Of a stretch of DNA of 64,000 bases, positions 42,094-51,238 are shown piece after piece (the first letter of the stretch is position 1; the number at the start of each line of letters is the position of its first letter). Made by a program: the position numbers and the translations under genes. The stretch is from UBA6168 sp041752395. Lineage in GTDB: Bacteria; Bacteroidota; Bacteroidia; Chitinophagales; Saprospiraceae. Location of the stretch: positions 57,024 to 121,023 of the forward strand of contig JBGSWN010000267.1 in NCBI GenBank assembly GCA_041752395.1, written 5' to 3'. A model generated the notes under the pieces. The model worked only from the letters and a program-made list of their open reading frames with translations. It was not told the origin of the DNA and made no database searches.

Positions 42094-44157
42094 CTACCTC
42101 ACCTCAAACACCTTCCCTTCCTTCCCCACCCCCGTTATCTTCAACGATTTCCACCCCTTCGGTAAAACCGTTTTTCGCTGCACAATGCCTTGGTCGGTAA
42201 TCTCCAGCCCACCAAAACCAGCCAGTACCGCCTGCAACATGCCGCCAGCGCCCGTCGCAAAATACGGATTCGTACCACCCGCCGTCTCCGAAATCACGCC
42301 AAACGGCGGCACCTCGTTCGGTTTATAACATTTTGAAAACAAGGAAGCTGCTTTTTCCGGCTCGCCAAGCCGCTGGTAAAGCACCACCAAAATCGCCGTG
42401 CCCATCGCTGGGCCTTCCGGGGAAAGGCGTGGCAGGTAGTAGTCGAGGTCCTTGCGAATATCTTCTGGTTTGCTGACGATGTTCAGCGGATATGCCAGCA
42501 GGTTCACATCGGATTGCTTGATTTCAATGCCATCGTAAGTGGCGTTTTCCTTCGTCGTTCCATCGGGGAATTTCAGGATAGGGATATTGTCGGCCACATG
42601 CTCCCAATCGGGGTCGGGTGTTTCACCCAATTCACGGGCAGCTTGTGCGGCGTACCGCAAAGCGGTGATGGCCATGCCGTTCGTGAAGGCGTTATTGTCG
42701 ATGTTCTCCTGCCACTCGTTCGCCCCGATGACGTTGTTGATGTCGTAATGGCCCGGCCCGTTGCGCTCTACCCTACTCGCCCAGAAAGTGGCCACTTCTT
42801 TCAAAATCGGGTAGCCACGGGTACGTAGCCACTCCTTGTCGTGGGTGACTTGGTAGTACTTCCAGCAGGCCCAACCCACACAGCCCGTGATATGCTGCTG
42901 GAACGGCCCCGTGAGTGCCCAAACAGGCGTGTCCTCCGAGCCATCGGCGCTGCTTTCCCATGGGAACATGGCGCCAGCGTAGCCATGCGAAAAGGCGTTT
43001 TTCTTCGCCATGTCCAGTCGTTCATAACGGTATTCCAGAAACGATTTGGCGATTTCCGGGTGCATCATCAGCATGGGCGGGTACATCCAGAGTTCGGTGT
43101 CCCAAAAGACGTGGCCATTGTAGCCCAGCCCGCTCAACCCCATTGGCGAAAGGCTAAAAGCCGTGCCTTCCCTTGCGAAGGAATACAGGTGATACAAGGC
43201 AAAGCGAATGTCACGGGTCACGTTCATAGCTTGCCCCGAGAACTCGGGGTCACCTTCCACCACGATGTCGCTTTGCCAGAGCTTTTCCCATTCTGCCTCG
43301 TGGTGTTTGAGCAATCGCTCCCGACCTTCCAGCGCTGCGAAGATGGTGAGGCGCTCGGCCTCGTTTTGTGGGTCGTTGTACTGGCTACTGGCGACAGTGC
43401 TGGCTACCACGGCGAAGCGGTAGCTCTCGCCCGCTTTCATTTTTTTGTAAAACTTGGCGAGGTGCATATTATAGTCCCAATCCTCGTGAATGAGGTCGGG
43501 TTCAGCGCCATGTTTTTCCTCAAAAACAAAGGCGCTGCTGGCCGCCAAGGTCAGCTTGCCGGAAGGGCTTTTGGCGACGGAAGTCATCAATGGAATCAAT
43601 ACGTGCGGGCGGTCAATTTCTGCGTAAAAATTGCGTACATCCATCAAGTGGTCCGGCGCTTCGATGACAGCGGCGGGGGTGACGGTCACGTCCTTTTTTG
43701 CCGTTATTTCGACGATGGTCAAAGCCGTGTAGGGCAAATTGCGCAGCGACATGATGGTGTGTTTCACACTCAGTTTGTCGCCTACGGCAAAACTCGTGGT
43801 GAACTCCGCCTTCTTCATGTCGAGGCTTTGGGTGAAATTGGCTATGTCCTTCCGCCCGATGCGCCGCCCGTCCACGTCGAGGTTCATGTTCACGTGGTTG
43901 AAAGTCTTGAGGATATTGCTGACCCGGCCCCGTTGGTAATAGTCGTAAACGCCGTTCAGCACTACATCCTTCACCCGCATGGGTTCTGGGGAAGATACGA
44001 TGCCGACCATGCCGTTTGCGACGGTTACGCCAAAGTAGTTGGCGGGGTTGATGTCGGTGGCGGTGACGTGCCAAGCGTCCTGCGCCAGGGAGGAGGAATG
44101 AGGGAGGAGGAATGATGCGAGGATGACTAGCTTGGGAAATAACCTTGAATTTTTCAT
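42094..44157 (-). CDS. Secreted glycoside hydrolase family 65 protein
   Basis: 687 residues from the ATG at 44157, which gives a signal peptide (about 1-25, ending SSSLAQ). Family GH65 features are clear: GHVFWDTELWMYPPM in the catalytic (alpha/alpha)6 barrel, and IGANEWQENIDNNAFTN, with the likely general-acid Glu at residue 481. GH65 contains phosphorylases (maltose, trehalose, kojibiose) and hydrolases (glucosyl-galactosyl-hydroxylysine glucosidase). Export argues for a hydrolase, because phosphorylases need cytosolic phosphate, but phosphate-binding residues were not checked. It would degrade alpha-glucosides outside the cytoplasm. A terminator follows. Confidence 0.9.
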   Translation of the reverse strand: MKNSRLFPKLVILASFLLPHSSSLAQDAWHVTATDINPANYFGVTVANGMVGIVSSPEPMRVKDVVLNGVYDYYQRGRVSNILKTFNHVNMNLDVDGRRIGRKDIANFTQSLDMKKAEFTTSFAVGDKLSVKHTIMSLRNLPYTALTIVEITAKKDVTVTPAAVIEAPDHLMDVRNFYAEIDRPHVLIPLMTSVAKSPSGKLTLAASSAFVFEEKHGAEPDLIHEDWDYNMHLAKFYKKMKAGESYRFAVVASTVASSQYNDPQNEAERLTIFAALEGRERLLKHHEAEWEKLWQSDIVVEGDPEFSGQAMNVTRDIRFALYHLYSFAREGTAFSLSPMGLSGLGYNGHVFWDTELWMYPPMLMMHPEIAKSFLEYRYERLDMAKKNAFSHGYAGAMFPWESSADGSEDTPVWALTGPFQQHITGCVGWACWKYYQVTHDKEWLRTRGYPILKEVATFWASRVERNGPGHYDINNVIGANEWQENIDNNAFTNGMAITALRYAAQAARELGETPDPDWEHVADNIPILKFPDGTTKENATYDGIEIKQSDVNLLAYPLNIVSKPEDIRKDLDYYLPRLSPEGPAMGTAILVVLYQRLGEPEKAASLFSKCYKPNEVPPFGVISETAGGTNPYFATGAGGMLQAVLAGFGGLEITDQGIVQRKTVLPKGWKSLKITGVGKEGKVFEVR

Positions 44158-44218
44158 CGCCGTTTGTTTTTTGGCAATGATAAGCAATCATCTTTTTATT
44201 TCGGCATACTTTAGCTAA

Positions 44219-44256
44219 CAAATAAGGGCATCCCAATGAGAACGCCCTTATTTGAG
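44219..44256 (-). terminator. Terminator hairpin after the alpha/beta-hydrolase gene
   Basis: AAATAAGGGC and GCCCTTATTT pair around a 17-base loop containing CATCCCAATG, just after the hydrolase stop on the minus strand. Confidence 0.7.
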
Positions 44257-44270
44257 AACTAAAGATTAGT

Positions 44271-45707
44271 TTAATGCCTCACCATCAATTTCGTCCTAAA
44301 ACTACCTGTTTCCCCCTGAAAATCCAAGAAGTAAAAGCCTTCGAGCAAGGCATCAATACGAACGGCATTGTCACCTGCATCGATGGTCTGCTGCAACTGC
44401 ACCCTGCCCTGCAGGTCAACCAACCGCAGTTCCCCGTTTGATGGAAAGTTTTTCACAAAAAACACATCGCTGGCTGGGTTTGGATACACCTCGAAAGGCA
44501 ATCCTTGCTCCTGTACGGCACTGACTTGGGAGCAAGGCAATAGCGTTCCTTGAACACCAGCAAAAAGTTGAACGGTATTGAACAAAGCAGGGGTCACGCA
44601 ACTCACATGGTCGAAATTCCCAAGGTTAACTGCATCAATATTCTGCGTCCCGCTCGCCATAAAACCAGCCTCCGCAACGAGGCTATTCTGGTAAGGAACC
44701 TGGTCGTCGGCCACACAATAGTACAGCCGGGTCGGAGCGACAGGTGTCCAGTTGTAGGTATCGTTCAGCGCCAGTGCTACGTTGACGGGGTGGCTTGGGT
44801 TAGCTTCGATGGCTGCTTTGAAGTCATCATTGAAAATCCGGCTGGCAATGGGCGCTCCTTCTGCTGCGGTCAGCGCTCCAACAAGGTAATCATTCAAGTC
44901 TGTCAGACTGATTTGATTATTGAAAAATTGGTTGCACTTATCTACATATGCAGGTTTAACGGCCTCTGCCATATCACTGTACAAATCTCCATAAACGTAT
45001 TGGTAACTGAACATGGTGTTGATGAGGTAGGCCGGGCGGCCATAAGGCTGGTCGGAAAACAACAAATCCCGCATCACCTGGCTGATGCTGTATGGCCCGG
45101 AAAGGTGGGCAGCCGCAGCCACTTCGAACTCGCTTCCCTGGTCCACGAGGCGGTGCAGCGCTGCCGAAGCATGGCCTCCCTGCGAATAACCCGTGAGAAA
45201 CAAGCGGTTCTCGTAACAAATATTGTGGACCAAGGCGTAGTCTTTGATGGCTCGGAGCGCATCCTCGCCCGCACTGGCCTCTGTGTCCGCATGGACGTAG
45301 GGGTGAAAGCCCGGCGAGTCGCCAAGGCCGAGATAATCGGGCGTCACCGTCAGGTAGCCAAGCCCGGCAAATATGATGGTCAGTGCGGATTCCCCGTTCA
45401 GTGCCGATGGCACATCAGTCTTGCTGGAAGATGTACCATGCTGGTAGCAAAGCAATGGGTAGGTTTTGGTGGTGTCGTCTGGCACTGCCATCAGCGCCGA
45501 AGCAATGGACATATTGCCTTGCACATCAGGCGTTTCGTAAGTGATTTTATAGTAATTCGCACCATTTTTTATAGGAAAAATTAAAGCCTGAGCAGTCAAT
45601 TCCTGCTTTGTTTTATGGCCAAGGTATTGGCTCGTCAGCAGGGTCTGCCCAAGGGCGATAATGGTTGCGAAGCAAAGAACAAGGCTGGTGGTAAGGATTC
45701 TTTTCAC
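44271..45707 (-). CDS. T9SS-exported alpha/beta hydrolase (lipase/esterase-like)
   Basis: 478 residues from a GTG start. Signal peptide about 1-20. The alpha/beta-hydrolase core has a QHGTSSS oxyanion-type segment, a nucleophile elbow GYSQGGH (Ser 175), an Asp in CVADDQVPYQ and a His in GNFDHVSC, giving a full triad. The overall layout resembles secretory lipase/LIP and prolyl-oligopeptidase-like esterases. A type A T9SS sorting domain (FEVYPNPASDVFFVKNF to MVRH, last 80 residues) follows. A truncated second copy of its first 15 codons plus upstream DNA lies at 50144-50255. Confidence 0.9.
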   Translation of the reverse strand: MKRILTTSLVLCFATIIALGQTLLTSQYLGHKTKQELTAQALIFPIKNGANYYKITYETPDVQGNMSIASALMAVPDDTTKTYPLLCYQHGTSSSKTDVPSALNGESALTIIFAGLGYLTVTPDYLGLGDSPGFHPYVHADTEASAGEDALRAIKDYALVHNICYENRLFLTGYSQGGHASAALHRLVDQGSEFEVAAAAHLSGPYSISQVMRDLLFSDQPYGRPAYLINTMFSYQYVYGDLYSDMAEAVKPAYVDKCNQFFNNQISLTDLNDYLVGALTAAEGAPIASRIFNDDFKAAIEANPSHPVNVALALNDTYNWTPVAPTRLYYCVADDQVPYQNSLVAEAGFMASGTQNIDAVNLGNFDHVSCVTPALFNTVQLFAGVQGTLLPCSQVSAVQEQGLPFEVYPNPASDVFFVKNFPSNGELRLVDLQGRVQLQQTIDAGDNAVRIDALLEGFYFLDFQGETGSFRTKLMVRH

Positions 45708-45987
45708 GAAAATGGATTTTGATTTGGTAAAAATAATGGCTGCAAGTTCGCATAAATTGGAAGTTTGGCACCAGAAAAAAACTGTTTTTGTAAACTGACT
45801 GCCGGAAACGCCATCCTTACCTGTTTATTTTGCTTACAATTCGTGGCAAATTTTCTGGCCTTGCTCACTTAGAGCTTGTATTGGGATTTGGTCATTTGGC
45901 TCAAACAAGCGCTTAACCGCTAAAACACCGTGCAGATTATCTGTACATTAAAAAAATGTTAGATTCCTGACAAAATATATAAAATCA

Positions 45988-46019
45988 TTTGGATGGAAAT
46001 ATTCTTTGCAATATATTTG
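45988..46019 (+). promoter_or_regulatory. Bacteroidota-type promoter TTTG-N20-TATATTTG
   Basis: TTTG at 45988-45991 and TATATTTG at 46012-46019, spaced by 20 bases, an exact match to the Bacteroidota consensus. It is 129 bases before the start of the T9SS protein gene. Confidence 0.65.
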
Positions 46020-46048
46020 CCCACATCCAGTACTGGTAATAGTCTTTA

Positions 46049-46072
46049 ATTATTATTATTATTATTATTATT
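46049..46072 (+). repeat. (ATT)8 microsatellite in a leader region
   Basis: Eight ATT units between the promoter above and the start codon at 46149. Slippage here would change the length of the 5' leader without affecting the frame. Confidence 0.9.
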
Positions 46073-46148
46073 AAGAGAATGCAGATAGTAGATAAACGCT
46101 GATCACTTTTTTCGACCGCTCTGAGTTCTCTTTTCAAAAATTATTACG

Positions 46149-47723
46149 ATGAAAACACAAACACTACGCGTTAAAAACGCGTTATCACTCATTTCTACTG
46201 CTTTATATAAGCACTACTTGTTCCTACCGTCCTTACTACTTTTGTTTCTTCAGGTTCTTACGCTCAATCCACTTGTTGCTCAGGAGACATTGCCTACAAA
46301 TTGTACTTGCTTGAATTTTGTTTACGCTTGCTCAGGAGAACCAGCATTAGCCTTAAATGGTGCGCTTGTCAAGGTATATTGTGGCGAGTATGTTGACAAT
46401 TATTACATTTCTCTTCAAGGAGGAGGAACAACGACACAAACAGCCGTACTCTGCTCCGGCCAAGATAGTTGGCCATCTTGCAGGGAAGGTAATGGAATCT
46501 GCCTTGCGGAGAAAAACTGGGAGATTTGTTCCATTGTGGGCTGCACGGTCTATGTGGAGCAGACCCTTGATGTTGAGCCTACGCTCAATGGTACTCGGAT
46601 TGGCTATGCTGCGAATTCCGTGCCTTGTCAGAGCGGTGGCATCAACACCTGTTATGGCAAGATTTATACAGGTTGCCTGAACACATTGGAAGGTGCAAAA
46701 GAATTTCTTGGTTGCCCTGGCGATGATTTTATCTTGCATTTTGATGACCTGATAATTCCTAGTACGAGTGGTATGTGCCTTTTTGTAAAAATCAAGAATG
46801 CTGCAGGAACGACAGTCATTAGTTCCTTTAGTTACCCATTCAATAAGGTATCAGGTGGCAGTGTTGACATTACTGCACAAATCAGTGCGCTTGACACGGA
46901 TGAGACCTACATTATTGACATGGAACTAAACTGCTGTTCTAGTCTGTCTTCCACTTGTTTTATGACCAACAATCATTACTATGCTTACTTCTCTTTGAGG
47001 GGCAAGTTTGATTATGAACTTACAGCGATAGGTACCACCTCCACCGTGTATGTGCCTACAAGCACGCCGTATGGGCCTATAATACCAACTGCATTGGGCA
47101 CATTTGCAAATGTGATAGCGTTCTACGGCCAGAACGTCGAAAACCTTGCTAGTGTGGATGAGATTGATTGGGCCTTGTGGGAAATTGATTGTAGTGGAGG
47201 TAGTACTGAGACTGAACTTGGTTCAGGAACAATTGAACCTGAGCCAATGGAAACCGAAATAGAAGATGCGTTTACGACGGGAATTATTGGTTGGGCTTAT
47301 ACAGGGACTACTTGCAAATGTTACCGTCTCGACCTTACTTTTAATAATGGCTGTGATGAAGACCCCGTCACAGAAAGTTATTATTTTAGAAGTGGAGGTG
47401 ATTGTTTTGCAGGCCCTTCCGACCCTCCAACTGACAAGATATTAGGAGGTACTACTGGCAAAGGAATGTTTAAGATAGGTGTCAGTACCAATCCAGTGAA
47501 TGATGATATTCTGAAGCTGGATTATTCTGGTCAGTGGCCCGAAAGTGCTACCAGTGCACCCATGCTATCTATACAGGATGCATCAGGCCAGACCCTAAGT
47601 TCACAACAGCTATCTTTTGACGGGCGTCATGCACAAGTCGCTTTAAATGCTACCCCTGGCATTTATTTCTACACAGTTCGTGTCGGTGACCAATCGTTTT
47701 CTGGTAAGTTTGTGAAGATTTAA
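46149..47723 (+). CDS. Secreted cysteine-rich protein with T9SS sorting domain
   Basis: I do not recognise the main body. 524 residues with a long N-terminus and a signal segment about residues 25-43 (FLPSLLLLFLQVL), ending near LVAQE. The body of about 400 residues is rich in cysteine and aromatic residues (CTCLNFVYACSGEP, CCSSLSSTCFM) with no known motif. The last 75 residues form a type A sorting domain ending in GIYFYTVRVGDQSFSGKFVK. It follows a strong promoter and is followed by a terminator, so it is probably monocistronic. Confidence 0.8.
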   Translation: MKTQTLRVKNALSLISTALYKHYLFLPSLLLLFLQVLTLNPLVAQETLPTNCTCLNFVYACSGEPALALNGALVKVYCGEYVDNYYISLQGGGTTTQTAVLCSGQDSWPSCREGNGICLAEKNWEICSIVGCTVYVEQTLDVEPTLNGTRIGYAANSVPCQSGGINTCYGKIYTGCLNTLEGAKEFLGCPGDDFILHFDDLIIPSTSGMCLFVKIKNAAGTTVISSFSYPFNKVSGGSVDITAQISALDTDETYIIDMELNCCSSLSSTCFMTNNHYYAYFSLRGKFDYELTAIGTTSTVYVPTSTPYGPIIPTALGTFANVIAFYGQNVENLASVDEIDWALWEIDCSGGSTETELGSGTIEPEPMETEIEDAFTTGIIGWAYTGTTCKCYRLDLTFNNGCDEDPVTESYYFRSGGDCFAGPSDPPTDKILGGTTGKGMFKIGVSTNPVNDDILKLDYSGQWPESATSAPMLSIQDASGQTLSSQQLSFDGRHAQVALNATPGIYFYTVRVGDQSFSGKFVKI

Positions 47724-47740
47724 TTTTTAACTTTAGTCCT

Positions 47741-47768
47741 GCCCCCTATGGAATTAACCATAGGGGGC
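47741..47768 (+). terminator. Rho-independent terminator
   Basis: GCCCCCTATGG / CCATAGGGGGC with a 6-base loop, 18 bases after the previous stop. It ends 17 bases before the ATG of the next gene. Confidence 0.8.
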
Positions 47769-47784
47769 TTATTAAATATTGGTT

Positions 47785-49854
47785 ATGACTTGCCGTGTTT
47801 TTATATTATTTCCCTATTGTTTTTTTATATTCTCCGTCTTAACGACGACGGCCCAGCCCAATATGATACCCAACCCCGACTTTGAAGAATACTATGGCTG
47901 TGACTATGACCTTTACCAACAAGACCTGATTACGGTGATATCGAATTGGCAACGAAGGGGGAAACGGGCGGCACGCTATTTCAACATGGACTGCGTGAAC
48001 GACCCTATTTCTGACTACTATCAAGTAACAGATATAGTTGGCCCGCAAAGTGGAAATGGCTATTTGGTACAAAACGACTTTTTCTCCGCTGGATTCCCAG
48101 CAGGTGAAATAATGGAGTACAGCCAAGTGCAACTGTTGGCCCCAATTGAAAAAAACAAAAACTATTTCCTGAGGTATTACACGACACCAGCCTTCCTTGG
48201 GTTGCCTCAGATATCCCATCTTGGCGTCCTCTTCTCGGATGCCTTAGTAATGGAGCCTATCACAATAACCCTTCCAAGCCCCATCATCCTACTAGACCCT
48301 CAGCTTGAGGTAGATACCTTGATGACGGGTGCGCCGGGTGACTGGAACAAGGTGACTCACTGCTTTACGGCAGACAGCAATTACAATGTGATGACGATAG
48401 GCATTTTCGCAGATCCTAATGAAATCATGTCAAGTGTTCCTATCTTATCTGCGACTAAAGCCTTCACCGCCTACGACAACTTCTACCTCGCTGAGATAGA
48501 CCCAGAGCTAAAGCTGGACGCCATCGCAGGCGGGGACACTATCTGCGCCGGGGACTGCGTGACGCTCTCCACGAACCACTCGCTGATAGACGGCACCTGG
48601 CAGTGGCTGCTGCCCGGTTCCGACCTCGGCACCAGCACCGACTCCGTGGTGACGGCCTGCTACGCCACGCCCGGCACCTACGATGTGGACGTGCTGGTGA
48701 CGCACTGCATCGGGCAGTACCAGAACCATTTCCCGAAGGCCATCACCGTCGTGGCACCTGTCAGCTACCAGCCGTTGTGGACGGATACACTGGTCTGCCC
48801 CGGCACGGCAGTCAGCATTGACCTCAGTGCCACAGGCTATGACGTTACATGGCAGGACAACGGCAGCAAGGCCCCCGCCCGGCAGTTCACGCAGCCGGGC
48901 AGCTATGCCTACACCCTCTCGAACGGCTTCTGCGAGGAAACCTACGAACTGACGGTGGCCCACACGCACCCGCTGCTGCTGGAGGCGGTGGCCGGAACGG
49001 CCTGCCCCGGCAGCAGCTTCACTTTCAACGGCCAGGTCTATGACGTGCCCGGCAGCTATGCCGACACCCTGCTGGACGAATCCGGCTGCGACTCGGTGGC
49101 CTACCAGATAAGCTTTACCTACCACGTCCCTGTGCCGCTGGCCATCGAGGGCGACCTTGACCTTTGCGAAGGGAACAATATAATACTGGAGGCCGCCACG
49201 GAAGGCCACACAGGCCTGCTCTGGAGCACTGGGGAGGCCAGCCCAAGCATCACCGTGACGGCGGGCGGCAGCTATTCCGTCTCGGCCCTCGACCCGAACG
49301 GCTGCCCGGTGTCGGACACGGTGGCGGTGACGCAATGGCCCGTGCCGACGGTGACGGCGGGCAGCCTGCTCGATACGCTGTTCAAGAAGGGCATGGCGCT
49401 GCCGGTGCACTATTCCGGTGATATAGAAACCTATGGCTGGAACCCGACTGCCCCGCTGGACTGCGGGGACTGCCCCTACCCTTTGCTGGTGCTGCCGCAA
49501 GCGGGGAACTATACCGTCACGGTGACCGGAACGGGCGGCTGCACGGCATCGGCGGTGGTGTCGGTAAGCTTCGAGGACACGAAGGTCTATGTGCCGAACG
49601 TGGTGGCGAACCGCCCGACCGTGGACGGCAACGGGGTGCTCTATGCCCAGTCCAACAACGACTTCACCTACAGCCTTCGGGTCTTCGACCGCTGGGGCGG
49701 TCTACGCTACTCGGCGGACGGGCTGCAGGCCAATGACCTGAGCGGCGGCTGGGAGCCGGGCGGCAGGTATCAGGTGGGCGTCTATACCTGGATGATTCTC
49801 TTCGAGGAGAACGGCCGCAAGCGCGTGCTGGCAGGGGACGTGACGGTGCTGTGA
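47785..49854 (+). CDS. Large secreted protein with T9SS type B (gliding-motility-type) C-terminal domain
   Basis: 689 residues from the ATG at 47785; a TTG six bases earlier is weaker. Signal peptide about 1-24, then a galactose-binding-like N-terminal module (NMIPNPDFEEYYGCDYDLYQ) usual in CHU_C-type proteins. PKD/Ig-like repeats follow (GGDTICAGDCVTLST; EGDLDLCEGNNIILE), and a type B sorting domain (VYVPNVVANRPTVDGNGVLY, LRVFDRWGGLRY, GVYTWMI). Base composition jumps near 48500: by hand count one line of the early part (47881-47940) is 38% GC and one late line (49501-49560) is 70% GC. The later part looks recombined or acquired. Export by T9SS; partner unknown. Confidence 0.88.
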   Translation: MTCRVFILFPYCFFIFSVLTTTAQPNMIPNPDFEEYYGCDYDLYQQDLITVISNWQRRGKRAARYFNMDCVNDPISDYYQVTDIVGPQSGNGYLVQNDFFSAGFPAGEIMEYSQVQLLAPIEKNKNYFLRYYTTPAFLGLPQISHLGVLFSDALVMEPITITLPSPIILLDPQLEVDTLMTGAPGDWNKVTHCFTADSNYNVMTIGIFADPNEIMSSVPILSATKAFTAYDNFYLAEIDPELKLDAIAGGDTICAGDCVTLSTNHSLIDGTWQWLLPGSDLGTSTDSVVTACYATPGTYDVDVLVTHCIGQYQNHFPKAITVVAPVSYQPLWTDTLVCPGTAVSIDLSATGYDVTWQDNGSKAPARQFTQPGSYAYTLSNGFCEETYELTVAHTHPLLLEAVAGTACPGSSFTFNGQVYDVPGSYADTLLDESGCDSVAYQISFTYHVPVPLAIEGDLDLCEGNNIILEAATEGHTGLLWSTGEASPSITVTAGGSYSVSALDPNGCPVSDTVAVTQWPVPTVTAGSLLDTLFKKGMALPVHYSGDIETYGWNPTAPLDCGDCPYPLLVLPQAGNYTVTVTGTGGCTASAVVSVSFEDTKVYVPNVVANRPTVDGNGVLYAQSNNDFTYSLRVFDRWGGLRYSADGLQANDLSGGWEPGGRYQVGVYTWMILFEENGRKRVLAGDVTVL

Positions 49855-50143
49855 GGCAGCGGTTATGTCAATTATGACGGTCTATGTCCATCATGGATTC
49901 ACCACTGCATTTCCAACAAGATGAATTGCAAGAAAATCTGTCCACAATTGAAAATAATGATAGCTGCCCGGCAGGGCTTGAAATAGGAAGGGTTATTTTC
50001 GCATGCTTCCACCCTTTTGCCCCGTTTGGGCAATGTTCTTTGTTGATTCATCAATGCATTGGACCATGCAAACCGATGTCTGCCTAAAACCTCACCCCCT
50101 ACTCGCAATTAAGTTCTATGCTGCGTGGCTCCAAGTTTGAGGC
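49855..50143. other. Intergenic region without a recognised gene
   Basis: About 290 bases after the type B sorting-domain gene. It contains one short stem (TTGCCC-CGTTT-GGGCAA at about 50017) and no credible ORF. Confidence 0.45.
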
Positions 50144-50255
50144 ATGGTTGCGAAGCAAAGAACAAGGCTGGTAGTAAGGATTCTTTTCACGAAAGTAGTA
50201 TTTTTATTGTGTAAAAAACAGTGCCGCAAGTTCGCAAAAATCACTTGTTTGCCCC
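50144..50255 (-). pseudogene. Truncated 5' remnant of the alpha/beta-hydrolase gene
   Basis: Bases 50144-50190 match 45661-45707 (start of the hydrolase gene, read on the minus strand) with one mismatch in 47, including the GTG start and 15 codons. About 65 further upstream bases resemble the hydrolase leader, sharing GCAAGTTCGCA. There is no similarity beyond 50144, so the copy is cut off after codon 15. Confidence 0.75.
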
Positions 50256-50264
50256 AAACAAAAA

Positions 50265-50295
50265 TACCGGACGCCCGACAAACGGGCAATCCGGT
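50265..50295 (-). terminator. Rho-independent terminator after the hypothetical lipoprotein gene
   Basis: On the minus strand: TACCGGATTGCCCG, TTTGT loop, CGGGCGTCCGGTA, then TTTTTG. Confidence 0.85.
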
Positions 50296-50326
50296 ACACC
50301 TTTTTAATCTAAAATAGCCAAAAGTT

Positions 50327-51238
50327 CTATTTCACCACGGGGCAGTTGACCAGTGCCACGCCCATGCCCAAAATATTGGCGGCCTGTGCAGTGGCGAGGT
50401 TGCTCACACTGCCGAAATCTGCATTGTCATACACGTTTACCGTCCAAAGCGGTGAATAGCCAACATCGCCCGGCAAAGTGGCCAGTACGTTGTGGGTCTG
50501 GCTGCCGCCGCTCTCTGCCATGAAACCAGAACCTGGGCCACCGTTCGGCTGGTCAGGGTTCACGTTGAAGGTCACATAAATGGGCGAAATCGGGACGGAA
50601 GTACCACTCAAAGCCTTTTCTTCAAAGGTAAAATAATGCACTACTTTGCCCTTGTACCAGCCCCGGTGCAGTGAATTGTCGGCACCGCCAAAACGTTTGC
50701 TGGCGGTAGAGCCTTTTGGCACTACGGGGCAGTTTACGATGGTGGTTGTGGGCTTCACTTTGTAGCCTTTGTCCAGAATGTCTTGGTAAGAAGTGATGGA
50801 GTTGGCTACGAATTTCTCGGGCACCTCCACGGAATTGACAATCCAGAAGTCGTTGTAGCCAGCCTCTCCCGGAATTTTGTCAATGATGAACAATTGCCCG
50901 TCCACGGCCTTGCCATCGTGCATCGGTACGAAGATTGGGATAGCCGCAGTCGGCATCACATCAAAATTGTAGTAATCCACCGAGCTGCCATTTGGGCCGT
51001 AACCCGTGGTAATGAAAGGTGCTTGGTCAAAATTGACGGCTGCATTGGCCGCTGGCAGTCCATTGGCAGCATCCCGAACCATCAGGTTGCCAGCCTCGGC
51101 GGAAAAGCGGTCAACTGCTTGCACTTCGGCAGTGTCGGGGTTCGTGCCAACTGGCGTCGAGTCGTCGTCTTTGCCGCAGGCGACCAGTAAAAATGAAAGC
51201 AAAGCGAGGGCTGAAACTGATTTGAAAATGTTATACAT
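50327..51238 (-). CDS. Hypothetical lipoprotein
   Basis: I do not recognise it with confidence. 303 residues with a lipoprotein signal (lipobox LLVAC, Cys about 21) and an acidic Asp-rich linker. The globular body of about 250 residues has two similar Cys-Pro motifs: TIVNCPVVPKGS mid-protein and ALVNCPVVK at the extreme C-terminus. The repeat of NCPV suggests an internal duplication or a paired-cysteine feature. Other marks: MHDGKAVDGQLFIIDKIPGE, GWYKGKVVHYFTFEEK. It is divergent from the two-component system with a 400-base gap. Function unknown. Confidence 0.7.
   Translation of the reverse strand: MYNIFKSVSALALLSFLLVACGKDDDSTPVGTNPDTAEVQAVDRFSAEAGNLMVRDAANGLPAANAAVNFDQAPFITTGYGPNGSSVDYYNFDVMPTAAIPIFVPMHDGKAVDGQLFIIDKIPGEAGYNDFWIVNSVEVPEKFVANSITSYQDILDKGYKVKPTTTIVNCPVVPKGSTASKRFGGADNSLHRGWYKGKVVHYFTFEEKALSGTSVPISPIYVTFNVNPDQPNGGPGSGFMAESGGSQTHNVLATLPGDVGYSPLWTVNVYDNADFGSVSNLATAQAANILGMGVALVNCPVVK

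Larger units (their letters stand above)
45708..46148. other. Intergenic regulatory region
   Basis: About 440 bases between divergent genes. It contains a consensus promoter for the plus-strand gene and an (ATT)8 tract. I see no credible ORF. Confidence 0.5.

Noticed and set aside
42841..44115. Long plus-strand open frame of over 400 codons
   Set aside because: It is entirely antisense to the GH65 gene, has no signal or domain pattern, and arises from the codon bias of the real gene.
44550..45584. Plus-strand open frame of 344 codons
   Set aside because: Antisense to the alpha/beta hydrolase, which has a signal peptide, catalytic motifs and a sorting domain.
48508..49500. Long minus-strand open frame of 330 codons
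   Set aside because: It lies opposite the GC-rich part of the T9SS type B gene, where stop codons are rare on all frames. Arg- and His-rich nonsense.
49884..50087. Short plus-strand frame of 67 codons
   Set aside because: No ribosome-binding or protein features, in a decayed intergenic region.
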